A stretch of DNA of 64,000 bases from positions 613,350,755 to 613,414,754 of the forward strand of contig NC_081409.1 of NCBI RefSeq assembly GCF_030272615.1. The letters run 5' to 3'. A model generated the notes under the pieces. That model had not been told where the DNA came from. It worked only from the letters and a program-made list of their open reading frames with translations, and did not search any database. Numbering within the stretch: position 1 is the stretch's first letter; every line of letters starts with the position of its first letter. This document shows, piece by piece, positions 13,040 through 23,940 of this stretch. Source of the DNA: Cryptomeria japonica. Lineage: Eukaryota; Streptophyta; Pinopsida; Cupressales; Cupressaceae. Both the position numbers and the translations under genes were made by a program.

Positions 13040-13215
13040 GTGTCACAATTGCGTGGGATAAGCAAATCCAAAGGAGATGTATGCGAAAAAGCTTATCCAA
13101 CAAGTGTATTTGCAGCAGGTCTCAATCATGTGGGATAAGGAATAGCATTACTCAAGAGGAAATGTTATCCTGTGATACATCCAAAGTAGATAAAGTGCAG
13201 TGTGGGATAATCAAG
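13040..13215 (+). repeat. GATAAG / CTTATC motif array, left part of copy 2
   Basis: GTGGGATAAG occurs at about 13054, 13131 and 13202 (the last as GGGATAA), with inverted TTATCC words between them. The array stops at 13237, where the chromovirus begins, and resumes after 21341. The two parts are one array split by the insertion. Confidence 0.65.
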
Positions 13216-13237
13216 GCTTTTAAGAAGCAAAGGGAAT

Positions 13238-14787
13238 TGATGTAGAGCCAGGCAACAAACTAGGTGATAATCTTCTCTCACCCATAACCACTATGTCCAA
13301 ACCAAGTTGTTTGTTTGTTCAAGGTGTCAAATAACACACCTTCCAAGAACTCAACTCACACAATAAATTGTGTGACAAGATCCATAAAGGATTTGTATCT
13401 TCCGGTACTGGTGCAATGGAAACTCTCAACCCTTGTGTGAATGGTAGACAATCTTCTGGTACCAGTGGAATGAAAACCTATTGGATTTTTTCTATTGGTG
13501 GTCCAACCAACTCAAAACATCCATCAGGTCTGACGATCAAATATGCTAGGGGGTACTTGTCTAACAACTGTCCTATTTGTTTAGTAGCCCTATCGGTTGA
13601 GTTTTTCCCACACAACTAAATAAATTCCAAAGGAAAAGACAAAATAAGGGAAGATGTAGATACCCTTTATCTAGTTACACAATTCCCTAAAGGCTTAGAC
13701 TCTAACCCCAATTTTAAAGGTATGTGCCCTTACTGTCCTTACAGATCTAATTAAGCCAATTAGGCCTAATATATAGAGCAAGTACCTCTTGTATTAGTCC
13801 CATGAATAAACCAACACTTTTGCAAGGTGGGATAAGATGTTAAACCACCAAATCCAATGTTTCAAAACTTTATCCCATCTTCTTTGTCTACTATAAGTGA
13901 TTTTTGTTTCTACAGTTTAGGCAATCACATAGAGATGCCCGCTTAGGGTCAATTCAATCTCCTCGGGCTTGGAGCTTCCATACAAACAAATACCAAAATA
14001 TTATGGTACAATGGCCCCTCTAACATTTTCCCATGGGTTGTATGGTCCTCTAGTGAAAATGTTAGATTAAGGGCATTTTTACAATAAAACCCTAGGTGCT
14101 TGCCGGGTTTGTGACCAATCTCGATAGGTTTTGATGGATCTCTACAACTCGATTGTTACAAGACCTAAAACTAGATTCAAATGAAAGGTGAGAGACTTAC
14201 CTAACTCATCCAATTGGTTTCAGGAATCCACCAATCCGTACGAATCCGAAATGAACATCAAACACACAGATTTTTCAGGAAAGTCCAAGTATATTGTATT
14301 ACTCCAAAACTCCAAAACATCACCAACTTAAATGACTTCAACAAAAACCCTGGAATCAATTTGAGTGGGACTAATATATCCTCCCTAACAGTTTCCAACC
14401 ACTTTTCAAACTTTGGAACCTTTGGGGGATTAGGTACCTCTTTTTACAACATTTTGCAATGACAACAAAAGTTGTCAACTTGCAACTTTCCAATTTGGTG
14501 ACTCCAAGGCGTATTCGGCCTATTTAAAGGATTGGTCTAATGTTTCTAAGACCAATATTTATTGTCTGACTCATGCGTAGACTCCTACTGACTCACATGG
14601 TCATTTGTCCATGGTGGCTTATAAAATGCAACCATGACAATGCCTTACATGAATCGGGTCTCATTGACTCACAAACCTATCGACCTACTACATATGATGT
14701 CAATGTGACAAGGTCATTACATTTTCACCTCATGTGTGATATTAGACTCTTTAGGCTTCATTGGTCTCTTTGGGTGCTCTTGTACCA
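13238..14787 (-). repeat. 3' LTR of chromovirus
   Basis: This matches 19795-21336 along its length, starting TGATGTAGAGC and ending ...ACCA on the plus strand. On the minus strand the LTR therefore begins TGGTACAAGAGCACC. A possible TATA-like TTTAAATAGG (minus) sits near 14519-14530. The open frame 13368-13619 is a by-product, also present in the other LTR at 19850-20176. Confidence 0.92.
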
Positions 14788-14831
14788 TACTCCTCAGGTG
14801 GTTGAATCTCAAGTCGACTTGAGATGACTTC

Positions 14832-14983
14832 TTGCAATATAGTCCCATGTTTCTTCATCTGGTCTTCATCAATCCACATTGCATCTGCCTCAGGGAGTCC
14901 TTGCCACTTGACAAGGTATTATTTGTAGACCTTGTTCCTAATTTTCTTCACAACCTTGGTGTCCAAGATCCTTTCAAGTTTGG
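14832..14983 (-). pseudogene. Chromodomain of chromovirus polyprotein
   Basis: On the minus strand this reads as a C-terminal chromodomain: an ERILDTKVVKK start, then YLVKW, then AMWIDEDQMKK. Chromodomains on integrases are thought to steer insertion by binding histone marks. The two conserved tryptophans are present, but a TAA stop directly precedes YLVKW. It lies just inside the 3' LTR, as expected, with a weak polypurine tract (CCTGAGGAGTA, minus) at 14788-14798. Confidence 0.75.
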
Positions 14984-15122
14984 ATGGCCCCTGACTTGGA
15001 AAGTCCTTCAGGCTGTTTGTAGCATCTTCCACCGAGAATGTACCATCTTTTGGCCCTTCACCTTTGAATGGTGTCAAATCTACAACATTAAAGATTGGGG
15101 ATATACCTATATCTGAAGGTAA

Positions 15123-16152
15123 TTAGATTTCATATGCATTGTTCCCAAATTTATTGAGTATTAAACAAATTCCAACCTTCCTCATCATGAGCTTTGTGTG
15201 TTTCCCTTTTGTTAATCTCTCCTTTTTCAGATTTGCCCATACCATGTCTCCAACTTGGAACTGCACATCTCTCTTTCTCCTGTCAGCTTCTGCCTTGTAC
15301 TTCTTTGTATTTCTTTGCAATTGCATCCTGACTTGTTCATGAATCTCTTTTATCCCTGCAACAAATTCTTCTCCACAATCTCCATTATCCCTGCAACAAA
15401 TTCTTCTCCACAAGCACTGATATGTCCAGTTGGGGGTAGGTTTCTCAATTCCAGCAGACCTCCTCTTGGATTCAACCCATAGACAATTTAGAAAGGGCTT
15501 CTTCCTGTACTCCTATTAATGAAGTCATTATAGGCCTATTATGTTTGGGAGATGATGGAATCCCATTTTTCACCATGCTTCTTGGGGAGGCACCTTAACA
15601 GGTTTCCAAGTGACCTATTAACCACTTCTATTTGGCCATTCATTTGGGGATGATAAGCTGAACTAAAAGATAAGTTTGTGCCCTAATTTCTCCATAAAGT
15701 ACTCCAAAAATTCCCTACAAATTTCACATCTCTATCTGACACAATGTTCAAGGGTAGACCATGTATTCTCACAACCTCATTAAAGAAAAGGTTTGCAACA
15801 TTTGTAGCATCACTTGTGCTCTTGAATGGCAAGAAATGTGTCATCTTGCTAAACCTATCAACAACCACAAAAACACTGCAAAACCTTTTTGAGTTCTTGG
15901 CAAACCCATCATAAAGTCCATATTCAAACTTTCTCAAGGTCTTGAAGGAATGGGAAATGGCTGGTATAGTCTTGTGTTTGTTGTTGTCCCCTTGGCCTTT
16001 TGACCCACCACACATGAATCCACAAATTTTCTAACATATGTTTGCAATTTAGGCCAGTGATAAAATCTTCTCACCAACTCAAGAGTTTTGTCTAATCCAA
16101 AGTGTCCTCCCATGCAACCACTATGCCTCTCCTTAATTATTTTATCCCTCAT
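15123..16152 (-). pseudogene. Integrase of chromovirus
   Basis: This is the enzyme that joins element DNA to the genome. The minus strand shows the N-terminal zinc-binding region (H..H then CVVGQKAKG, where the first zinc cysteine pair is altered) at 15934-16152. The catalytic core follows at 15430-16015 with [13 protein letters not shown] and the second aspartate in SDRDVKF. The third catalytic residue lies in GQIEVVNRS near 15625. The SH3-like end (FQVGDMVWANLKKERL) is at 15123-15413. Frames change several times and stops occur. A 29-bp direct repeat at 15350-15378 and 15385-15413 adds a small duplication near the C-terminal part. Confidence 0.85.
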
Positions 16153-18030
16153 TGAACATTTTGGGATGCATTATTGGCATTCTTTGAAAAGAAGACCATC
16201 TTGAATCAAATAATCAGAATACTCTAAATGATACCTGCTACCAAACTCAGTGCATACCTTGTAGATGTCTTTGAAATCTTCATCTGTAGCATACATACCC
16301 TTGAGGGAATCAACTCCTACACTCTCCAATTGGATTTTTGAAACTATTAGTGCTCTCCTACTAAGAGCATCTACAACTTTGTTTGAGACACCTTTCTTGT
16401 GATGGTAAAGGTGTAGGCTTGAATGGACTCAACCCAGTTCATATGTTTATGGCTCAACTTCCCCTAACTATTTAGGAAGCTTAGTACCTGATTATCTGTA
16501 TACACAACAAACTCTTTGGGAAGAAAATAGTGCCTCCACTTCTTTAGTGCTTGAACTAATGCATACATCTCCAAATCATAGGAAGAATATTTCTTTTTAG
16601 CATCATTCAACTTTTCACTAAAAAATGCAATTGGTCTAGCTTCCTGGCTAAGCACTGCACCTATTGCCAAATGACTTGCATCACATTCAATCTGAAAGAT
16701 TTTGTCAAAATTAGGTAAGGTAAGAATAGGTTTATGGGATAAATTTTTCTTCAACATTTCAAATGCATCAGCTACCTCCTTGGTCCATAAAAATTTGTAG
16801 TTTTGTCCACCGCTGATGGTCTCTAACATGGGAGCACAAATCTAGCTAAAATTCTTGATAAACTTCTTATAAAAGGTAGCAAGGCCATGAAAACACCTTA
16901 CATCACCAATTGTTCTAGGAGTTGGCCATGTGAGAATGGCATTCACTTTATCAACATCCATTTTCAGATTTCCTCTAGAAATTACAAACCTAAGGTAAGT
17001 CATCTCTTCCTACAAAAACACACACTTTTCCATGTTTATCATTAGGTTCTCTTCTTTCAACCTTATCAAGACCATATCCAAATGTTTTAGGTTCTCCTCC
17101 TTTGTCTTTCTGAACACTAGGATTCCATCTAGATATACTATGACAAACTTACCAATGAACTCCTTCAACACCTCATTCATGAGTCTCATGAAAGTGCTAG
17201 GGGCATTTTGACAACCCAAATGGCATCACCCTCCATTCATACAATCCTTTGTTTGTTTTAAAAGAAATTTTCCACTCATCACCTACTCTAATCCATATTT
17301 GGCGATAACCACTTTTTAAATCAATCTTGGTATAATATCTTGCACCTCCTAAAAAATGAAGCAAATATTCTATTCTAGGCATAGGGAATCTATACCTGAT
17401 GGTTATCTTATTATTGGCCCAGGAATTAGTGCATAATCTCCACGTTCCTTCCTTCTTTAGTGCTAAGATAGTGGGGACTACACAAGGGCTCAAGCTCTTC
17501 CCTATCAAACCTTTATCAAGGAGCTCTTGGATCTTCCTTGCAACTTCCTCATTTTGTTGGGGAGTCATTTTGCAGGTTGGATTGTTTATCAAGGTGTCAC
17601 CAAGAATGAAGTCAATGCAATGGATTATCTCCCTTATTGGTGGTAGGGTCCTTGGAAACTCTTCTGCAACTATGCCCTTGTATTCGCTCAACATTTCCTT
17701 CACCTCCTCAGGGAGTTTCACCCTTTTCTTTTCTACCTTTCCATCTACATTGAGCTCTTCTTCTTTGCTTGGTACTGACATCATTGCAAAACAAGGTGCT
17801 CCTTCTTCCTTCATTGCCTTGAGGAACTCTTTTCCTTCCATAATCATGATCTTGGCCTCCTTCTCCTTCCGATCCTTATTGTTACTAGGCAAGGTTATCA
17901 ACTCAATCACCTTTTCATCTTTGGTGATGGAGTAGGTGTTCTTGTGTCCATCACAATGGGCCTTGAGGTCATATTGCCATGGCCTCCCAAAAAGAAGATG
18001 ATAGGCATCCATCTCAACAATATCAAACAA
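16153..18030 (-). pseudogene. Reverse transcriptase and RNase H of chromovirus
   Basis: On the minus strand 17197-18030 holds the start of the polymerase with TKIDLKSGYRQIWI and MPFGLSK. A frameshift leads into 17010-17219 ([13 protein letters not shown]). There the active site reads YLDG instead of the usual YLDD, so the second metal-binding aspartate is lost. 16464-16829 carries the connection and RNase H start (ECDASHLAIGAVLSQ, VVYTDNQVLSFLNS). The first frame begins with an open stretch (MFDIVEMDAYHLLFGRPW) that belongs to the protease-polymerase linker. The domain order is normal for Ty3/Gypsy. Confidence 0.88.
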
Positions 18031-18042
18031 AATTTTGTCTTT

Positions 18043-18390
18043 CTATGCTCCTATTTGAAATTCAACCCATGATTGCTCCTCTACCAAGGTTTTTTTTCCT
18101 TTAGTAATCCAAGAAACTTTATATGGAAATGGATTAGGAATTCTTCTCAATTTTAGTTTCTCTACCATTTCTAAGGATACTAAATTTTCAGTTGAACCTG
18201 AATCTAATATAACCTTACATACCTTGCATCCTACTTTGCATGTGGTCCAGAAGAGTGTCTTCCTTTGTGGTGGTTTAGTATTTCTTGCTTCCTTCAATAA
18301 TTTTCTCCTCATCATCAAGGCTTCTCCTCTCTCTAGAAGTCCATAGGAATTAGGTGAATTGACACTCTGACATTCAATGTCTTGAACCAA
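18043..18390 (-). pseudogene. Aspartic protease region of chromovirus
   Basis: The minus-strand frame contains VILDSGSTENLVSLEMVEKL, the retroviral-type protease site (DSGST in place of the more common DSGATHSF-like motif). The protease cuts the polyprotein. It sits between the zinc knuckle (18400-18690) and the polymerase. It is in a different frame from its neighbours, so the polyprotein is broken. Confidence 0.75.
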
Positions 18391-18399
18391 ATGTGTTCT

Positions 18400-19790
18400 C
18401 CTCTCGCCTTAGGAGCTTGAACCATTCTTCTCAGGGAACTTGGTTGTGGTATGACCTACTTGATTGAAGTTGTAGCATCTAAAATGTTTCAAGATTCTTC
18501 CACCAAATCTACCTCTATGATTGGGTCTTCTTCCTTTGAAACCTCCTCTTGTGTTACCATCTCCATGCTGACTTTCTTGATTAGCCCCTCCCTATGGCCT
18601 AGGACTCTGTCCTCTACCATTCATATGGCCTCTACCTCTTAAGTTTTTGCCCCCTCTACCTCTGTTATTTTGATCATTTTTTCTCTTTAGATGTTAGGGA
18701 TCCCATAGATACTGAGAGGGGGGGGGGGGGGGGTGAATCAGTATCTGACTGGTAATTAGTATTTCTTAACTTAAAACATGCAGGACATAATATGACAGTG
18801 TACTGGTATGCAAGAAATAATGCAGTAAGTAGAATCAAGAACATCCACATGAAAAGCACACCATAACACAAGATTTTAATGAGGAAACCCAGTGTGGGAA
18901 AAACCTCGGTGGGATTTGTGACCCACAATATTCACTCACTGGCCAATAAGAGAATATTACTTACAATAGGAGCTGCACATGCCAACATTAGATTCTCCCC
19001 TTCCCTTAGTGCTAGTTGAAAGAACTTTTTTATTGTCTTAGGTGCTAGTATGTTGATCTCATCTTGGATACTATATTTCAATCCACTAAGATATCTTGGC
19101 ACTTTCTCCAGTTCCTCCTCATGGTGTTTGGTCTTTAGACTCAACCTATGGAGCTCCTCAATATATGTGCTCACATCAAGGTCTTTTTGTCTCAAAATTT
19201 GTAACTTCTTGTAGACTTGGACTTCATAGTCCATAGGGATGAATTGTGCCTTCACTTTTGCCAACATTCTATCCCATGAGGTTATCATACCTCTACCTTC
19301 CTTCACCCTCTCACCTTGAAGGTAATTCCACCAAGTGAGTGTTGCTCCTTTCATCTTGGACTTAGCAAATATAACCTTCTTATTCTCAGGGGTCTCATTG
19401 CATTCAAAATGGTTGTTCAATGCCTCAATCCAATCCATCACTTCTTCTGCATCCATTTTCCCACTAAACATAGGGATGTCATCTTTACTTGATGAGGATT
19501 ATCTACCAATGGACTTTAGGACCTCAAAAAATTCTCTCTAATCTACAGGTAACTCAGCTTCCTCCCTTGGGGTTTCTTCTTCTCTGTTAGAGTCACATTC
19601 ACCCTCCTTTCCTTTGCCCTTGGCCTTATCTAACTCCCTCACTCTATTTTCAAACATCTCCTCAAACAACTTCTTGATGGCATCTTGAGACATACTCTTA
19701 AGAGGCATGTTGCTAGCCTCTCCCTCACTTCCTTCTATGGACATACACCAAAAATCACTTTCTCCAATTGATCCAACTTGCTCTAATACC
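18400..19790 (-). pseudogene. Gag of chromovirus, split by a Copia LTR piece
   Basis: The capsid-like part is at 18958-19471 (minus), with WIEALNNHFEC, LTWWNYLQ and LKTKHHEEELEKVPRYLSGLK-like stretches typical of Ty3/Gypsy gag. The acidic N-terminal part is at 19538-19770. A nucleic-acid-binding, RG-rich tail with a knuckle-like CYNFNQVGHTTTKF lies at 18440-18690; its last cysteine has become phenylalanine. Between 18692 and 18957 the gag is interrupted by foreign LTR sequence. Gag coats the RNA inside particles. This copy cannot do so. Confidence 0.82.
18692..18957 (-). mobile_element. Copia LTR fragment inserted in chromovirus gag
   Basis: It begins TGTTAGGGATCCC and carries sixteen G bases (18718-18733) followed by TGAATCA, then a GGAAACCCAGTGTGGGAAAAACC block. 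The same signatures mark the inner end of the Copia LTRs at 711, 43213 and 48748. Only about 266 bp are present, so it is a truncated LTR or a small LTR element. I could not find a clear target duplication, and the right edge is approximate. Confidence 0.7.
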
Positions 19791-19791
19791 A
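19780..19791 (-). promoter_or_regulatory. Primer binding site of chromovirus
   Basis: The minus strand reads TGGTATTAGAGC, one base off the initiator methionine tRNA primer site TGGTATCAGAGC. It lies three bases inside the 5' LTR, as required. Confidence 0.82.
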
Positions 19792-19794
19792 ATA

Positions 19795-21336
19795 TGATGT
19801 AGAGCAAGGAAACAAACTAGGTGAAAATATTCTCTCACCCAGAACTACTATGTCCAAACCAAGTTGTTTGTTTGTTCAAGGTGTCAAACAACACACCTTC
19901 CAAACACTCAATTCAGACAATAAATTGTGTGACAAGATCCATAAAGGATTTGTATTTGCCGCTATAGGTGGAATGGAAACTCTCAACCCTTGTGTGAATG
20001 GTAGACAATCTTCCACTACTGGTGGGATGGAAACCTATTGGATTTTATCTATTGGTGGTCCAACCAACTCAAAACATCCATCATGTTTGACGGTCAAATG
20101 CGCTAGGGGGTACTTGTCTAACAACTGTCCTATTTGTCTAGTAGCCCTACTGGTTGAGTTTTTCCCACACAACTAAATAACTTCCAAAGGAAAAGATAAA
20201 ATAAGGGAAGATGTAGATACCCTTTATCTAGTTAAACAATTCCACAAAGGATTAGACTCTAACCCCAATTTTAAAGGTCTATGCCCTTACTGTCCTTACA
20301 GATCTAATTAAGCCAATTAGGCCTAATTTATAAAGCAAGTACCCCTTGTATTAGTCCCCTGAATAAACCAACACTTTTTCAAGATAAGATGTCAAGCCAC
20401 CAAATCCAAGGTTTCAGGACTTTACCCATCTCCTTTGTCTACTACAAGTGATTTTCGCTTCTACAGTTTAGGCAGTCACATAGAGACACCCGCCTAGGGT
20501 CAATTCAATCTCCTCGGGCTTGGAGCCTCCCTACAAACTAGCACCAAGATATTATGATAAAATGGACCCTCTAACATTTTACCATAGGTTGTATGGTCCT
20601 CTAGTGAAACTTTCAGATTAAGGGCATTTTTACAGTAAAACCTTGGGTGTTGGTAGGGTTTGTGACCAGTCTGGATAGGTTTTGATGTAACTCTACAACC
20701 CGATTGTTACAAGACCTCAAACTAGATTCAAATGAAAGGTAAGAGACTTACCTAACTCATCCAATTGGTTTCAGGAATCCACCAATCCATACAAATTAGA
20801 AATAAACATCAAACACATATTTTCCAGGAAACTCCAAGTATATTGTATTACTCCAAAACTCCAAAACATCACCAACTTCAATGACTTCAACAACAACCTT
20901 GGAATCAATACGAGTGGGCCTAATATAGCCTCCCTAAGAGTTTCCAACCACTTTTCAAAATTTGGAACTTTTGGGGTATTAATTACCCCTTTTTACAATA
21001 TTTTGCAATGACAACAAAAGTTGTCAACTTGCAACTTTCCAATTTGGTGACTCCAAGGCGTATTCGGCCTATTCCAAGGATTGGTCTAATGTTTCTAAGA
21101 CCAATATTTATTTCCTGACTCACGCCTAGACTCCTACTGACCCACATGGTCATTTGTCCATGGTGGCTTATAAAATGCAACCATGACAATGCCTTACATC
21201 AATTGGGTCTTATTGACTCACAAACCTATCAACCTACTACATATGATGTCAATGTGATAAGGTCATTACATTTTCACCTCATGGGTGATATTAGACTCTT
21301 TAGGCTTCATGTGTTTCTTTGGGTGCTCCTTCACCA
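19795..21336 (-). repeat. 5' LTR of chromovirus
   Basis: It pairs with 13238-14787. The two differ by scattered substitutions and small gaps (1,542 versus 1,550 bp). On the minus strand it begins TGGTGAAGGAGCACC and ends next to the primer site. Confidence 0.92.
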
Positions 21337-21369
21337 GGAATCCTTATTGCGTTGCGTCTTCATAACAGT

Positions 21370-22140
21370 TCAAGGGCCGCATGGGATAAGAATAATCAAA
21401 AGAACACTAAGGACAAGTTTATCCAATGGTACCTCCAGGATGCTGATAAAGAACCGTGAGATAAAATATGATTCAAAGGAACAAAGTAAATGTTATCCTG
21501 TGAGGTTTCCAAGATGCTAAAACAATAGCATGGTATAAGAGATAGTGAAATAAGTGAAGAGTCTTATCCGCGGTGCTCTTTATTATGAATATTGGTCACA
21601 CGGGATAAGAAATAATAGAGGATGATAAAGGTATTCTTATCTTGAGAGGACTCCCATCAGTTCAAAATGGGTCGTGGGATAAGGTTTCACACTACATATA
21701 GAAGGATTTCTTATCCCACACGTTCCAGTGGGGATAAGAAATACGTCGCAAGATAAAGACGTATTGAGCTAAAGGCTTATCCCATGTGGGTAGACCCATA
21801 AAGGAAAAGCATGCTCAAGCAGTGAAAAGATAGAAGACTAAGGACACTACATGATAAGGAGATGACTTAAAAGGAATGCTTAAAGCCTTATCCCATGAAG
21901 GAGAACTAAGATATCTGTTCTGATGCGGGATAAGGAAGGATAAAGATGATAAAAGCAAAACAACAAAGGCTTATCCTGTAATGAAGATATTGGTGTTCCC
22001 GGATGCTATGGGATAAGAAAGAAAAGTAGAATACAAAGAGGTCTTATCCTACAGAGATGGTTAAAGTTATGAAAGATGTTGCAAGCTAGCTAAATGTAAA
22101 GATTTCAAGACTTGGCTTATCTCGCATGGCTAAGATGGCT
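21370..22140 (+). repeat. GATAAG / CTTATC motif array, main part of copy 2
   Basis: About twenty GGATAAG-like or CTTATCC-like motifs occur in under 800 bp, alternating in orientation at uneven 20-60 bp spacing. Examples are GGGATAAG at about 21380, 21602, 21676 and 22010, and CTTATCC at about 21563, 21711, 21777 and 21962. Flanking CCCAC/GTGGG is often kept. This array continues the one at 13040-13215 across the chromovirus. It may be the U3 promoter of the element that follows, since plant GATA factors bind GATAAG. Confidence 0.65.
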
Positions 22141-22595
22141 AGAATAGACAAAATAACATAAAGTTTTGACAAGTCCAAGGTGGCAAAAATAGATTTAATA
22201 GAATGCCATGTCACCATTCAAAGGACATCAAAAGATGATCTTGGTCATTCATTTCCCAATCTACAGTTGAAATTCAAATCTGGCGCCAATGACCAACTTT
22301 GTCTAGCATGAATAAATTAATGGCGACACCATAAAAGAGAAATTCAGCAACATTCTTCCATAACTTGCATCTGAGAGAATTTATAGCATTTCGAGAGTGA
22401 AGAAGAAGAGCGAATTGTAGTGAACCAGTATGCCCTCAAGAAAATCCAGCCAAGCAAAAACTAGTAACTAAATTCTTTTCCCATCCTTCTGCATTGCTAG
22501 GTTGTTATAGTCACGTGTACACAAAGTCTTTCTGTGTGCCCTAAAGTTATTAGGTTTTGCATCTGCACTCAAATTTTTTGAGATTTCTTTGCTTT
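22141..22595 (+). other. Leader-like stretch, no gene
   Basis: This sequence between the GATAAG array and the gag-like frames is probably LTR end and leader. I cannot place the LTR end or primer site. Confidence 0.35.
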
Positions 22596-23300
22596 AAGTG
22601 TTAAAATAGCGTCCCCTACTAAGGAATCCGCTAGTCCTGCTACTGAGAATGTCCCCGAGACTAGTACTAGCTCTGCAACACCAAATATTACCCATGTTGT
22701 TCCCCTTGATGTAATAGCACCCGCACCAGCAATTGAGAATGCCCGTGTAGTCGAGCCAAGCCCCAAACTAGTCCTGCAAGCATCAATGGAGGTCAAAGCT
22801 AGTTCCCCTCCAAAGGAAAAGGCTACTAAATCCAAGAAGAGAAGGGAACCTCAAAAGGCCACTACAGTTTCAGACAGTGAATCTTCTGATGAGCCTATGC
22901 CTGGTCCCAAGGCTAGAAAACCTACCCAAAAGAGGAGGAGAATTGCTAAAAGACATTTTTTGAGGCACCCTCCACTGAAGTTGTTCCTCTTGTAAAAAGT
23001 GCCCCTGTTGCAGTTAACCCTTTTGTCGATAAAGGCCCAATTGCACAACAGTCGAACCCTCGAGGGGAAATCCCTCAAGAGAAACCCAAAAACGTTGCTC
23101 CTTTGAAGAAATCCACTCCTGAAATTGTTAAACGGTCTAGGAAACCCTCAAAAGGAGAATCATATGCCTAAGTAGAGCCAACAATGAAGCCCACCACCCC
23201 TCTTTCTCCTACTATGACCCCTGAGGAATTGCAACAAGAAGTGGAGTAAAAATTAGAGGAAGCTGCACAAAGGCCAACAAGGTAGACAAGGAGCCTATAC
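22596..23300 (+). pseudogene. Low-complexity N-terminal region of a gag-only element
   Basis: The frame from about 22602 reads SPTKESASPATENVPETSTSS and continues with long Pro/Ala/Ser/Lys-rich disordered sequence (KSKKRREPQKATTVSDSESSDE). An ATA codon stands where an ATG start would be expected near 22605. One frameshift near 22960 and stops near 23169, 23247 and 23283 break it. It appears to lead into the conserved block at 23310. I recognise no domain, and the function is unknown. Confidence 0.45.
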
Positions 23301-23309
23301 GAAGACCTT

Positions 23310-23940
23310 TTGGAATTATTTGAGGGCTCCACAATGCATGACAACCTTAGAATGGATTTAAATGATAAGGAGGTAGGGTGCAGAGATGGCTTTACAAAGC
23401 AGAGGGGTTGGGATATTTTTTACTATTTCTATGGTAACAGAGACAAGCCTGTCCCAGTGTCTAATCCTTGGACTTTGAATTTAGGGAAGTTGGTAGTGCC
23501 AAATGTGTTTGTTGAGCCTGTATTGATAAGGGAACTTTCCAAGGCTTATGATTCACCAAGCCTAACTGTAAGAACTACAAAAGGCTATGTATTATTGAAC
23601 ATCTCTCACAGGGCTATTGCTGAATGTTTTGGCTTGGATGGGTCTACCCTCAGAGGTATCAACAGGGATAATTTGAAAAGGGATTATCAATATAAGAGGG
23701 AGAGGTACATGAAGGGTCTTATTCCTCCCTTCATGAGGAAAATTTTCAAGAATTCATAGAACTATGGTTTTCCATCTGAGAAAGAGCCCTTAAAATTAGA
23801 ATGTTTTGAGCCCTATTTTAACAAGACATATTATGCCTTGGGCCAAATTCTTGGGGTAGACAACGGGCTAACTCAAATGCCCATTGATTTCATGATGCTA
23901 GAAATAAATATCTAGCACCCCTCAATAAATTAATTATATG
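23310..23940 (+). pseudogene. Conserved-looking unknown domain of the gag-only element
   Basis: An uninterrupted 149-residue frame (23310-23759) holds GWDIFYYFYGNRDKPVPV and KGYVLLNISHRAIAECFGLDG, then a basic stretch. After one stop it continues (YGFPSEKEPLKLECFEPYF, LGVDNGLTQMPIDFMML). It resembles a folded domain rather than low-complexity DNA. Similar host-derived-looking blocks are known in front of gag in plant non-autonomous elements, but I cannot name the family. A search would be needed to tell capsid from captured host sequence. Confidence 0.45.

Larger units (their letters stand above)
13238..21336 (-). mobile_element. Complete Ty3/Gypsy chromovirus, inactive
   Basis: This is an 8,099-bp minus-strand element with two long LTRs (13238-14787 and 19795-21336). 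A perfect GGAAT target duplication lies at 13233-13237 and 21337-21341. Between the LTRs, read on the minus strand, come primer site, gag, protease, reverse transcriptase, RNase H, integrase and chromodomain, the standard order of this lineage. Many stops and frameshifts, a broken polymerase active site and a Copia LTR piece inside gag show it is dead. By eye the LTRs agree at roughly nine bases in ten over their first 245 bp, so the insertion is old. Confidence 0.93.

Noticed and set aside
17399-17935. A 178-codon plus-strand open frame.
   Set aside because: It is antisense to the chromovirus polymerase, whose motifs on the minus strand are clear.
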